From positions 1,550,001-1,614,000 of the forward strand of contig NZ_CP080378.1 in assembly GCF_019443445.1 (NCBI RefSeq): a DNA stretch of 64,000 bases, written 5' to 3'. The translations under genes were made by a program, and so were the position numbers. Source of the stretch: Massilia sp. PAMC28688. GTDB taxonomy: Bacteria > Pseudomonadota > Gammaproteobacteria > Burkholderiales > Burkholderiaceae_D. The notes under the pieces were generated by a model. That model was not told the DNA's origin. It made no database searches and saw nothing but the letters and a program-made list of their open reading frames with translations. Positions 17,613 to 25,941 of the stretch are shown here, piece after piece (the stretch's first letter is position 1; each line of letters opens with the position of its first letter).

Positions 17613-17993
17613 ATGTCCAAAGTATTCAGGAAAATTGCCGCCATATTCGCGGCCCTCGCTGCTGCAACGCTAGCTTCGGTCGGACAAGCGGATGCAGGTT
17701 ATCGCGCAGTTGCCGGCGTTTTCCAGATTTATGGCGGTGAGCTAGGTGATCCGGTGGCGGCTAGCAAAAAAGACGCGAAGATTGCCTTCTCGATCAAGGG
17801 GCAAGCTGCAATTGAAATGTTCAATGCCATGGGGCCGGACGCAAAAGATTCATGTACCCAGGGCAGTGGGACTCGCGTGCGGAAAAAGGACAACGAAAAT
17901 CTCGTCTGTCTGCGTTTTGCAGAGGGCCTATACAGCTGCCGCTTTGGCTTCGACCTGAAGTCCGGCCGAAGCATCGGCGGAAGCCTGTGCTGA
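17613..17993 (+). CDS. Small secreted protein, unknown function
   Basis: A 126-residue protein with a signal peptide (about 1-27, cleavage near ADA) and three cysteines in the mature part, the last being the C-terminal residue. The ending FGFDLKSGRSIGGSLC is a conserved tail I associate with an uncharacterised family of small exported proteins. Its last third plus 150 bases of downstream sequence is repeated at about 19351-19590. The ribosome binding site before ATG 17613 is weak. Confidence 0.6.
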   Translation: MSKVFRKIAAIFAALAAATLASVGQADAGYRAVAGVFQIYGGELGDPVAASKKDAKIAFSIKGQAAIEMFNAMGPDAKDSCTQGSGTRVRKKDNENLVCLRFAEGLYSCRFGFDLKSGRSIGGSLC

Positions 17994-18150
17994 GCGCAGC
18001 GGCCTCGTTTCGTCCCGCCCATCCACCATTTATCCGGAATCGAGCTTGCATTAGGCGAGCTGACGACGGATGTTGCCCGGCCGATTTTCGCGCCGACTCG
18101 CCATTAATGCTCAGTCCGTCTCCGTTTGGCGGCACTGCCCCCCTACCCGC
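17905..18150 (+). repeat. Segmental duplication A, copy 1
   Basis: About 245 bases covering the 3' end of the small secreted protein and its downstream flank. It matches 19351-19592 in the same direction, with many substitutions and small gaps. Shared landmarks are AAGCATCGGCGG, GAGCTTGCATTA and AATGCTCAGTCCGT. Confidence 0.75.
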
Positions 18151-18187
18151 CGCCGCCCCCCTGTCCGCCGCGATGGGGCGCCTAGTG

Positions 18188-18395
18188 CAGCCGACGGGGA
18201 CCGTTGTCGCGGCAATATTGCTATGGCGAGTTTGCCGTGCCCGGCAATGGCACCTTGATCATCAGCCGAGGATTTGGCTGTACATTGATTCCCCTGCGCA
18301 TCAATGCTAATCCGGAAATGGTTATCTGTACCATGCTGGAACTGGAATGTGACTTAGCGAAAAATGAATTTGACACGGCAAATAGTGCGCGGTAA
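18188..18395 (+). pseudogene. Metallophosphoesterase 3' fragment
   Basis: About 155 bases match the 3' end of the metallophosphoesterase gene (16628-16781). They code QYCYGEFAVPGNGT, FGCTLIPLRINA and VICT in one frame, followed by an unrelated tail of about 15 residues. The catalytic motifs are all missing. This looks like the end of a second, lost phosphoesterase copy or a partial duplication. Confidence 0.75.
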
Positions 18396-18472
18396 TCTCG
18401 AAGCCGATATGTCCTGAACAAAACGGGGCAAATGGAGAGCATGCCCCCGGGCTTTTCGAGGAGTACATTGCA

Positions 18473-19243
18473 GTGCGCTGGTCTGGCTTTCGATGGAGTT
18501 CCGGGTGGCTTTCTGGAGTACATGCTACCTGTACGGGGGCGCTCCTGCTCTGCTGCAGCATGGCGACAGCAGCGTCGCCCATGTTGGTCGGCGTGCGGGG
18601 CGGATTCCCTTTAGCCTCCGTTGAGGCCTCGGGTGACAAATCGGGCTTGTATGTCGAAGTGCTCGAAGCGATCGCAGCCCACGCAGACACAAGTTTCGAT
18701 GTGCAGTTGCTACCGTTTCCACGCCTGCGGCAGTATTTGAAAGAAGGCCGGCTTACAGCGGTCCTGGCGGTGCCAAACAACGCCATGCTCGCCGACTCGG
18801 TCGCCGTTGGCGACGTCATGGAATTTGATGTCGTTGCCGTTGGCCGCCGTGGTACGCGCGTGCGCACGCTTGAAGAACTAAGAGGGAAAAAGATTTGTCT
18901 CACGAGGGGCAGCTCCCTGGTGCCGGAACTGTATGCGGACAAGCGCTTCTTGCTGAAGGAAGTGTCGAATCATGACTCCTGTCCCAAAATGCTCGACGCC
19001 GGACGGGTCGATTTTATTATCAGCCTGCCGATCGGGCTGGCGCACCTGCTCCCGAGGATGGGCAAAACGCCAGCCGATTTTGGCGAGCCTTACCTGATCA
19101 AACGCGTGCCAGTGCAATTGCTGGTTTCGCGCTGGCATGCTAACCAGACAACTGTTCAGACGCTGCGAATGGCACTTGAGCGGGCCAAGGGCGCGGGGTC
19201 AATTGCATCGATTCAAAGCAGGTACGAAAAAGCGGCACAGTGA
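18473..19243 (+). CDS. Periplasmic solute-binding protein, family 3-like
   Basis: About 256 residues including a hydrophobic export signal (about 20-36). The mature part follows the amino-acid-binding (SBP_bac_3) pattern: SGLYVEVLEAIA, LLPFPRLRQYLKEGRL, TLEELRGKKICLTRGSS and a C-terminal segment on the spacing of a subunit with two lobes. No ABC permease or ATPase is next to it, so it may be a stand-alone sensor or orphan. GTG 18473 has GAGGAG nine bases upstream. It lies between the two copies of duplication A. Confidence 0.7.
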   Translation: MRWSGFRWSSGWLSGVHATCTGALLLCCSMATAASPMLVGVRGGFPLASVEASGDKSGLYVEVLEAIAAHADTSFDVQLLPFPRLRQYLKEGRLTAVLAVPNNAMLADSVAVGDVMEFDVVAVGRRGTRVRTLEELRGKKICLTRGSSLVPELYADKRFLLKEVSNHDSCPKMLDAGRVDFIISLPIGLAHLLPRMGKTPADFGEPYLIKRVPVQLLVSRWHANQTTVQTLRMALERAKGAGSIASIQSRYEKAAQ

Positions 19244-19350
19244 CCGGAGATGGTCCGTCAGTGCTAACCGACCGGTTACTTCTCAGATTGTAGGGACGCC
19301 GGATCTTCCCCCCGTCAACTTCGCATTGCCTCGCCCGTGTCGGGATGTCT

Positions 19351-19592
19351 TGTCTGTCTGCGTTGCAGACGGCGAATACAGCTGCCGATTCGGTTTTGAC
19401 CTGAAGTCTGGCCGAAGCATCGGCGGGAGCCTGTGCTGAACGCGGCCGCCTCGTTGCGTCTCGCTCACCCACCATCGCTCCGGATCGAGCTTGCATTACG
19501 CGTGCTGATGACGGGTTTATTGTCCCCCGCCAATTTTCACGCAGATTCACTTTTAATGCTCAGTCCGTGTCCGCTTGGCGGCACTGACCCCG
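19351..19592 (+). repeat. Segmental duplication A, copy 2 (with protein 3' fragment)
   Basis: Degraded second copy of 17905-18150. The frame ending at 19439 still reads YSCRFGFDLKSGRSIGGSLC but has no start or signal peptide, so it is a gene fragment. The downstream part runs into the short-repeat patch. Confidence 0.75.
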
Positions 19593-19741
19593 TCGATTTC
19601 CCCACTTTTAATGCTCAGTCCGTGTCCGCTTGGCGGCACTGACCCCGTCGATTTCCCCGTGTCCGCTTGGCGGCACTGACCCCGTCGATTTCCCCTGACC
19701 CCGTCGATTTCCCTTGGCGGCACTGACCCCGTCGATTTCCC
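19585..19741 (+). repeat. Irregular repeat, unit TGACCCCGTCGATTTCCC
   Basis: Five exact copies of the 18-base unit begin at 19585, 19640, 19677, 19696 and 19724. The spacers (55, 37, 19 and 28 bases start to start) are truncated pieces of one longer unit containing CCGCTTGGCGGCAC. The pattern suggests repeated unequal deletion within an original long repeat. Confidence 0.85.
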
Positions 19742-19760
19742 CCGTTGCACCTGTTGAACT

Positions 19761-20026
19761 CGTGTCGCAATGTCGGCACCGACCCCGTTGGTGCTCGTGT
19801 CGCAATGTCGGCACCGACCCCGTTGGTGCTCCCTTGAGTTCGTGTTGAGATGTCAGCACCGCCCCCGTGCGCTTGCGCCCGCAGAGCGCGAGGCTATAGA
19901 CCGCGTAGTCCGCCAATACTACTCCCATTGTTGTATCGTGTTAACGCAAGCGGCGGTAATCGTGGAACGAGCGCTCTGCTGACTGAGTAGCTGCTGTGCT
20001 CATGTCGAGATGTCGACACCGGCGCC
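19761..20026 (+). repeat. Degenerate repeat, unit CGTGTCGCAATGTCGGCACC
   Basis: Two exact copies 35 bases apart (19761 and 19796) and two diverged copies (19841 and 20001). The unit also contains GACCCCGTTG, echoing the neighbouring GACCCCGTCG repeat. Confidence 0.75.
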
Positions 20027-20163
20027 TTGCACCAAGGCGAGCGGGTGTAATCACGTGTGTGGAAAGGATACGGCTTTGCCAAGCTCGCGATTCTATATCA
20101 CCAAGAATGACAATTATTCTGATTAGCGTTTGCAAAGCATTCAATTTCCGGCATCATCAATAG

Positions 20164-20187
20164 ATGAGCAAGAAGACAACAGCTAAG
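20164..20187 (+). pseudogene. Interrupted nuclease-like gene, part 1 of 3 (start)
   Basis: The first eight codons (MSKKTTAK) of a gene broken by an IS5-family element. An in-frame TAG directly before ATG 20164 fixes this as the earliest start. The last five bases, CTAAG, are repeated right after the element at 21402-21406, the expected target duplication. Joining 20164-20187 to 21407-22244 and 24899-25908 gives 1872 bases, exactly 624 codons with one stop at the end. Confidence 0.85.
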
Positions 20188-21401
20188 GGAAGCACTGATT
20201 TAATCGACGAGTTGACTCCGCGCGCCGTTCTGAACTGGCACAATAACGCATCCCACTTTCAGCCTGAAATCATGAAACAAACGACCTTTTCGGATGTCGA
20301 ATTTGCCGGCAAAAAGAAGTCGACGCGGCGTGAGCGCTTTCTGGCGGAGATCGACGCGGCGACGCCGTGGCCGGCTCTGGTGGCGGGATTGCTGCCGTAC
20401 TACCCAAAGGGAGACGGGCGTGGACGTCCGCCAATTGGCCTGGAACGCATGCTGCGCATGTACATTGCGCAGCAATGTCTGGGGCTGTCCGACGAGGGCA
20501 TCGAGGACGCGATTTACGACATCAGCTCGGTACGTAACTTTGTTGGCGTCGACCTCACTCACGAATCGGCGCCAGACGCGACAACGCTACTCAAGTTTCG
20601 CAGACTGCTCGAAGACAACGCACTGACCGCCCGTGTGTTCGATGAAATCAAGGCGCACCTCGCCAGCAAGGGTTTGTCGATGCGTGAAGGGACCATCGTC
20701 GATGCCACGCTGATCGCGGCACCGCCTTCGACGAAGAACAAGGATGGCGAGCGTGATCCGGAAATGCACCAGTCGAAAAAGGGCAACGACTGGCACTTCG
20801 GCATGAAGGCACACGTTGGCGTGGACATGGCTACTGGCTTGGTTCACACGGTCGTCGGCACAGCCGGCAACGTGTCCGACGTGACGCAGGCGCATGCGCT
20901 GCTGCATGGCGGCGAAAAGGTTGTCCTGGGCGACGCCGGCTATCAGGGCGTAGCGAAGCGCCCTGAGAATGCTGACAAAGCAATCAGCTGGCACACAGCA
21001 ATGCGGCCGGGCCTGCGCAAGGCGCTCAAGAAAAACAAGCTGGGTCGCGCGAAAGAAACGCTGGAGCACACGAAGGCCAGTGTGCGCGCCAAGGTTGAGC
21101 ATTGCTTCCATGTCGTGAAGTGCCTGTTCAAACATCGCAAGACTCGCTACCGTGGACTTGCCAAGAACAATGCGCAGCTGCTCACGTTGTTCGCACTGGC
21201 GAATCTGGTGCTGGCCCGCAGGTACCTGGGCAGCGCGCATACCCAAGTTGCGTCCACTGCATGAAAAATAGGGGGCAATCGCTGCTGAAATCTCGATTTG
21301 CAGCCCTTGCCGGTCCCGAAGATGGGTCAAGACAGAAGAATCTCGCCGAACAGGCGCCAACACGAAAATCGACCTCAAAACCTGATTAGTTCAGCACTTC
21401 C
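20188..21401 (+). mobile_element. IS5-family insertion sequence, complete
   Basis: An element of about 1.2 kb. The ends are imperfect inverted repeats: GGAAGCACTGATTTAATC on the left and, read inward from the right end, GGAAGTGCTGAACTAATC. CTAAG flanks both sides (CTAA or CTAAG duplication; the start is ambiguous by one G). It contains one transposase gene with no visible damage. It splits the nuclease-like gene after codon 8. Confidence 0.92.
20272..21264 (+). CDS. IS5-family transposase
   Basis: A 330-residue DDE transposase. The N-terminal part has the DUF772-type dimerisation domain (LERMLRMYIAQQCLGLSDE), followed by the catalytic domain: first Asp in IVDATLIAAP, second Asp in VLGDAGYQGV, and Glu in VRAKVEHCFHVVK. 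All three catalytic residues are present. The frame is open upstream to 20164, but those codons come from the interrupted host gene and the left end of the element. ATG 20272 (MKQTTFSDVEF) matches the usual family start. Confidence 0.9.
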   Translation: MKQTTFSDVEFAGKKKSTRRERFLAEIDAATPWPALVAGLLPYYPKGDGRGRPPIGLERMLRMYIAQQCLGLSDEGIEDAIYDISSVRNFVGVDLTHESAPDATTLLKFRRLLEDNALTARVFDEIKAHLASKGLSMREGTIVDATLIAAPPSTKNKDGERDPEMHQSKKGNDWHFGMKAHVGVDMATGLVHTVVGTAGNVSDVTQAHALLHGGEKVVLGDAGYQGVAKRPENADKAISWHTAMRPGLRKALKKNKLGRAKETLEHTKASVRAKVEHCFHVVKCLFKHRKTRYRGLAKNNAQLLTLFALANLVLARRYLGSAHTQVASTA

Positions 21402-21406
21402 CTAAG

Positions 21407-22244
21407 CTTCGGACCGCAAACCAGAAGGTAGACCAGACCGATATTTTGCGGCATCTACTTGATGTGGATACTCCTGAATCCAAAAACCTTCAGCTCATCG
21501 ATGAAATCAGAGTGAACCGGTTTTACGCCGACGAGGCTGTCGCAAACGCCTTGGCGGCCCACAGCTATTCGCCCTTCAACCGCCTTGCCAGAGAGGCGCA
21601 GGCAATCCAAACCATCGAAAACAAACTCTTGAAGGAAATAGGAACGATATCAGCGCGCTTTTCCTCGCGTTCAGATGAGCTGGTGCATGTGCTTTATGCG
21701 CTGGAAGCCGCGCAAAGACAGCGTTTCGATCTGCCAGTATGGAAGCCACTATCGATAAGAATCGAGGACCGCAATCCTGACGGCAAGCTGTACGAAAGTG
21801 AATTCGACGCAATATCTGCACTGGACTACTTTCTGGTATACATAGGCGTCGTCATGAAGTCGATGATTGGACAGGGGCTGCCGGAAAATGCCCCTGAAGC
21901 TAGCGCGGAGAAGGTAGGCGTAGCAGCTGGCCATATGGCGCTTGCATCAGATTGGCAGATCTTTCACGAGATGCGGACATTCTGGACGCACGGATGCACC
22001 AGGGTAAGCGAAAACGGCCAGGAGTTCGACAGCTCGGACAGCGAACTGGTGGCCGCTTTCCGCATTTCGCTATCGCGCCTAAGGGCGTTTCGAGTTATTC
22101 GAGCCACCGATCGGTTAAACGAAAAGCTAATAACTGATGGGACTCGTGTGCTCCCGATAGAAGGTATTCGTTCAAAGCGCGAACTGATCTCGGCATATTT
22201 GACCACACTTCAGTTTTATTCTACCGACCTCACGCAGAGGGTCC
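21407..22244 (+). pseudogene. Interrupted nuclease-like gene, part 2 of 3
   Basis: About 279 codons of the N-terminal and central region, without start codon of its own. It is largely helical (for example FNRLAREAQAIQTIENKLLKE in part) and has no domain I recognise. It ends within codon 288 of the joined gene at the IS21-family element. The last six bases, GGGTCC (22239-22244), are repeated at 24893-24898 beyond the element. The apparent ending VPRWPG of this piece is coded by the element's terminal repeat. Confidence 0.85.
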
Positions 22245-22295
22245 CCCGTTGGCCAGGTTAAATTCCCCCACCTTTGGCCAGGTCAAACTCCCCCA
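22245..22295 (+). repeat. IS21-family terminal repeat, left
   Basis: Terminal tip CCCGTTGGCC, then two TGGCCAGGTyAAA-type units ending in ATTCCCCCACC and ACTCCCCCAGG. It pairs, inverted, with 24838-24892. Confidence 0.85.
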
Positions 22296-22341
22296 GGCAG
22301 GACAGTCCGGATTGTAGTCCATGTTCCTGCCGGCAGCTTTG

Positions 22342-23124
22342 TCAGTCCTGCTTAACGTCGGCAGACGTCAAGCGCGTCAGCCGTGACGCTGCCTCCTTCA
22401 GCCGGTAGCTTTTCCCCTCGAACTCAAGGATGTGCGCCCGATGCATGAGCCGGTCAAGGATGGTGGTGGCCATGGTGTTGTCGCCGAGGTACTTGCCCCA
22501 GTCCTGCACGACCCGGTTGGAGGTGACCACGATGCTGCGCTTGAGCTTGTAGCGCTGGTGCACCAGCGTCTGTAGCAGCTCGCCGGCCTTGTCGCTGATG
22601 CGGCGCGCGAGGAACAGATCGTCCAGCACCAGCAGGTCGGCGTCTACCAGGGTGCGTAACTGCTGCCGCTGCTCGTCCTCGCTCCCGAGCGCATAGGCCG
22701 CGAACGCGCCATCGGCCTCCAGGTAGCGCACGTTGTGCCCTTGCAGCGTTCCCTGGTAGGCCACGGCCTTGGCGATGTGGCTCTTGCCCGTGCCCGGTCG
22801 GCCGATGATTAGCGCGTTCTGCCCCTCGGCGACGAACTTGAGGGTGTGCAGATCGAAGCACGCAGCCCTTGGCACCTTGGGGTTGAAGCGCCAGTCGAAG
22901 TCAGCCAGCGACATGCGCTCATCGAGCCCGCTCTGCTTGTAACGCCGCTCCATCAGGTGCGAGCGGCGCCGGTCAAGTTCGTCCTGCAAGATCAGCGCGA
23001 AGGTGTCGAGGAAGGGCTCCTGGGTAGCCTGTGCCTGCAGGATGCGGGTGTCAAGCGTGGCGCGGATGCCGGACAGGCGCAGCTCGCGCAGGGCGCGTTC
23101 GATTTCGTTCATGCTCATGCTCAT
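22342..23124 (-). CDS. istB: IS21-family helper ATPase IstB
   Basis: A 260-residue AAA+ ATPase that helps IstA choose and capture target DNA. It shows the Walker A motif GRPGTGKSH (about residues 109-117), the Walker B motif LLVLDDL (about 165-171) and the SNR sensor in VVTSNRVV. The N-terminal helical domain begins EIERALRELRLSGIRATL. Start ATG 23124 overlaps the istA stop by four bases, so translation is probably coupled. Confidence 0.93.
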   Translation of the reverse strand: MSMSMNEIERALRELRLSGIRATLDTRILQAQATQEPFLDTFALILQDELDRRRSHLMERRYKQSGLDERMSLADFDWRFNPKVPRAACFDLHTLKFVAEGQNALIIGRPGTGKSHIAKAVAYQGTLQGHNVRYLEADGAFAAYALGSEDEQRQQLRTLVDADLLVLDDLFLARRISDKAGELLQTLVHQRYKLKRSIVVTSNRVVQDWGKYLGDNTMATTILDRLMHRAHILEFEGKSYRLKEAASRLTRLTSADVKQD

Positions 23125-24734
23125 GGTGTCTCCTTGGTCGTATCAATGGCGGCGCTGGCGGTGGCCGCGCGCGCAAACAGGTCGGCGTAGTCCTCACCTT
23201 CGCCGATCAGTGGATGGTGCTGTTCCAGATCCAGCTCGGCCTGCAGTGGCGCGTCAATCTCGGCCAGCGCCTTCGCCAGCAGGCGTTCGGTGAGGTTCTT
23301 GATCGACTTGTAGTTGCGTACGTTCTCCTGCAGGGCCTGAGCGCACGCCTGATCGATCAGGCGGCGCGGGAAGCGCTTGGCCAAGCCCACCACGCCGCGC
23401 AGCTTGCGCTGGCCCACCCTGCCTTCATGCTCGAACCATTGCTGGCACAGCGCCAACGTGGCGTCGCCGATGTCGCCGGCCTGCGCCAGGATGCGGCGCG
23501 TCTCGCGCGAGGGGTTGAAGGGCCGCTCGTCGTCGGGCAGCAGCACGCTGCCAGGGCGCTGAGCGCGCGGGTGCGTGCGCAGCAGGCCCAGCGTGAGGCG
23601 GTCGCGGATCTCGACGTGGCGCTCGAACAGGCGCACCAGCACCCGGCTGCCGATCTTCGCCGGGCGTGCCGCGTAGCTGCCATGGTCGATGCGGATGCAG
23701 GTGTCGTCGGCGACGGTGCGCTCGCACTCGGTGTAGTAGCCGAAGCCCTGCAGCGGCAGCGCACCGAGGTGGGCGCGCTCCTCCTGGAACATGGCCTCGA
23801 CCTGTCGCCTGGCACTGCCATGGATGCGCGGCGCGGCCCACTTGGTTTCCCACTGTTCCAGGAACGTGTTCTGCTCGTCGATGGTCTCGAAGCGCCGGCC
23901 CTTGAGCGCGGTGCTCTGGGTATGCTGGATCGCGTTCTCGACCGTCCCCTTGCGGTTGGGATCGCGCACCCTGGCAGGGTCGGCGACGACGCCGTAGTAG
24001 GCCAGCACGTCCCTGTAGACGGGGTTCAGTTCCGGTTCGTACAGATCGGGCTTGATGACGCCTTCCTTGAGGTTGTCGAGTACGACGTAAGCGGTGGTCC
24101 CACCGAAGTACCGAAAGGCCTGCTCGTGCAGCTGAGCCCAGGTCTCCTTCGACGAGTTCCAGACCACGCGGCGGAAGCTGCGCCGCGAGTAGCGCAAGGT
24201 CATGACGAACAGGCGCGGCCGGCGGTAACGGTCACTGCCGGGGATGCGCGTCAGCGCGCCCTCACCGTAGTCGACCTGGGCCTCCTCGCCGGGCCCGAAC
24301 TCAAGCCGGTCGAACTGCTCCGGCTCGCGCTGCACCAGCCGGCCGGCGAAGCGCTTGACGCTGTTGTAGCGGCCCGTAAAACCGAACTGGTCGACCAAGT
24401 CCTGGTAGATCGACGTGTAGTTGCGGCGCAGGCGTAGCTGGGCCTCGATGAAGACGCGGTGTGGTTCGCACAGCGATTGCGGTCCGCTGTCGATTGCCGG
24501 TGGCCGGGGTGGGGGAATTTCAACGCCAGAGCCGGTGGCCGGGGTGGAGGAATTCGGTGCGGCTGCGCCGGTGGCCAGGGTGGGGGAATTTGGCTCTGGT
24601 CCCGTGCGGTCCAATGCCAGGCGGCGGATTGTTTTACGGTCTACCCCGGTGAGCCGCGCTATCTCGCGCTGACTAGTGCCGGTGGCCAACAGCGTGGCCA
24701 CTGTGGTTCGTTTGTTTGGTTTCAAGACGTTCAC
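23121..24734 (-). CDS. istA: IS21-family transposase IstA
   Basis: A 537-residue DDE transposase. It has an N-terminal helix-turn-helix (TSQREIARLTGVDRKTIRR, about 20-38), a second DNA-binding region and a catalytic core with Asp in AQVDYGEGAL (about 170), Asp in VVLDNLKEGV (about 235) and Glu in RKGTVENAIQ (about 285). Residues 48-80 form an unusual Thr/Ala/Pro/Gly linker. It is coded by three 24-base repeats that resemble the element's own terminal sites (see findings). Confidence 0.93.
   Translation of the reverse strand: MNVLKPNKRTTVATLLATGTSQREIARLTGVDRKTIRRLALDRTGPEPNSPTLATGAAAPNSSTPATGSGVEIPPPRPPAIDSGPQSLCEPHRVFIEAQLRLRRNYTSIYQDLVDQFGFTGRYNSVKRFAGRLVQREPEQFDRLEFGPGEEAQVDYGEGALTRIPGSDRYRRPRLFVMTLRYSRRSFRRVVWNSSKETWAQLHEQAFRYFGGTTAYVVLDNLKEGVIKPDLYEPELNPVYRDVLAYYGVVADPARVRDPNRKGTVENAIQHTQSTALKGRRFETIDEQNTFLEQWETKWAAPRIHGSARRQVEAMFQEERAHLGALPLQGFGYYTECERTVADDTCIRIDHGSYAARPAKIGSRVLVRLFERHVEIRDRLTLGLLRTHPRAQRPGSVLLPDDERPFNPSRETRRILAQAGDIGDATLALCQQWFEHEGRVGQRKLRGVVGLAKRFPRRLIDQACAQALQENVRNYKSIKNLTERLLAKALAEIDAPLQAELDLEQHHPLIGEGEDYADLFARAATASAAIDTTKETP
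24497..24591 (+). repeat. Three terminal-site-like repeats inside istA
   Basis: Units at 24497-24520, 24532-24555 and 24568-24591 share CCGGTGGCC, then GGGTGGGGGAATT with one variant base in the second. They are 35-36 bases apart, not a multiple of three, and the unit GGTGGGGGAATTT also occurs, inverted, in the left terminal repeat of the element. Confidence 0.85.
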
Positions 24735-24837
24735 CCTCCATGCCCCCTTCGATGGTCGAAGGGGTAAGGTTACGTCCTGCCAACGGGAATGCCCTCCGGC
24801 GACCAGGTGCCGGCTTTAAGGCGGCGCTAAACGGTCA

Positions 24838-24892
24838 GGAGGTGGGGGATTTTGACCCGGCCAGGGGTGGGGGATTTTGCCCGGCCAACGGG
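24838..24892 (-). repeat. IS21-family terminal repeat, right
   Basis: Two GGTGGGGGATTTTG units (near 24841 and 24866) with CCCGGCC between them, ending in the tip GGCCAACGGG. It is the inverted partner of 22245-22295. Confidence 0.85.
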
Positions 24893-24898
24893 GGGTCC

Positions 24899-25908
24899 AC
24901 GGTGCGTCCCTGGCTGAATGGCTTAGAGCCTACTCGATTGTCCTGGAATTGGCCGCGGAAACGATCGCCTCGCGGAAAGAGATAAGCGCGCCAGAAGACA
25001 TGCTTCTCCGCGGCGCAGCCGCTTATTTTGTAGATGAATTCGTGCGCCGCGGGGGACTCGATCCCAAAACTGCTCGAAGTATCCTGAGCCACCTCACTTT
25101 CAAAAAGACCTCAAAGGACTTGCTGGACGCGCCCTTTGTTTCAATTGGCGGCGAGCTCATCCTGATGCCTTCTGTAGCGTTCCTTATCGAACCTGCGTTC
25201 TCGATCGAATCGCTACTTAAGTCTATTCAAAAACATGATATTAATCATGAGCTAGCGTTCATCGGCGATGGATTCGAGAAAATCATTAAGAAGGATCTGT
25301 CAGGTGCCAAGCTTATTGCCCGCAAGGTTAAGCACCGATCCTATGAGTGCGATGTCGCTTTCGTGCTGGACTCAGTGCTTTTTCTTTGCGAGTGCAAAGG
25401 GCGATTGGTGCCCAGTGAATTCTGGAGCTACGCAAAATTGGAACATTACTTGACCCATGATGCGGTGGAGCAGCACACTCGCACCTGTGACTACTTCGCT
25501 GAACATTTACAATATGTACGAGGGAGCCTCAAGCTGCCACCGGACTGGCATCCTAAAGAAATTCGACGGATTATAGTAACGTCTGCCAAACTCGGACGTG
25601 CCATCACCAAAAATGGCATCATCATTGTGGATGAAAACACCTTCCACGCGTTTTTCTCCCGCATGCACCTGACGACGCGCGATCAAGACGGCGCCATTGT
25701 CGATAAGTCGATCGACTCGCGCCTTGTAGGCGAGCTAACAGCTGAAAATTTTATCGACTTCATTTCGGTTCCACGGTCCATCGTGCTCCACGAAGGTTTT
25801 CTTGCGCATCGCGAAGTCACTTTGCACTCGTTAGCGGACCGCGTGGTTATTCGCGATGTGGAATGCTATGGCGAAGTTAAACTCAGTACAACTGCCTCGG
25901 AAACGTGA
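24899..25908 (+). pseudogene. Interrupted nuclease-like gene, part 3 of 3 (PD-(D/E)XK-like)
   Basis: The last 336 residues of the broken gene, resuming with VHGASLAEWL in the frame left by part 2. A restriction-endonuclease-like core is suggested by FEKIIKK (Glu), YECDVAFVLD (Asp, about residue 450 of the joined protein) and LFLCECKG (Glu-x-Lys), the order and spacing of a PD-(D/E)XK active site. The substrate and partner are unknown. As it stands this piece has no start of its own beyond bases supplied by the element's tip, so an active protein is unlikely. Confidence 0.75.
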
Positions 25909-25941
25909 GTCCCGGTGCATCCGTCTCACTTTCAATTACTG

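Larger units (their letters stand above)
19244..20163. other. Gene-poor, repeat-rich stretch
   Basis: There is no convincing gene across these 920 bases. They hold duplication A copy 2, five copies of an 18-base unit (19585-19741), four degenerate copies of a second unit (19761-20026), and the short sequence leading into the interrupted gene that starts at 20164. Small open frames here simply translate the repeats. Confidence 0.7.
22245..24892 (-). mobile_element. IS21-family insertion sequence, complete
   Basis: An element of 2648 bases with exact terminal CCCGTTGGCC / GGCCAACGGG inverted repeats and a GGGTCC target duplication on each side. Behind each tip lie further GGCCAGG...CCCCCACC-type sites, as expected for the multiple transposase-binding sites of IS21. 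It carries istA and istB on the minus strand with an ATGA overlap. Both genes look intact. Confidence 0.93.

Noticed and set aside
19585..20026. Short repeats that could suggest a CRISPR array
   Set aside because: Spacers are unequal and are pieces of the repeat itself, and no cas gene is present.
20164..20271. Longer transposase starting at 20164
   Set aside because: Those codons come from the interrupted host gene and the left inverted repeat; the family start is MKQTTFSDVEF at 20272.
21446..22261. A separate 271-residue gene between the two insertion sequences
   Set aside because: It has no proper start or site and ends inside the IS21 terminal repeat. It is the middle of the interrupted gene.
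23031..24437. A 468-codon plus-strand frame opposite istA
   Set aside because: It is the antisense of a confirmed transposase gene and has shadow-like composition.
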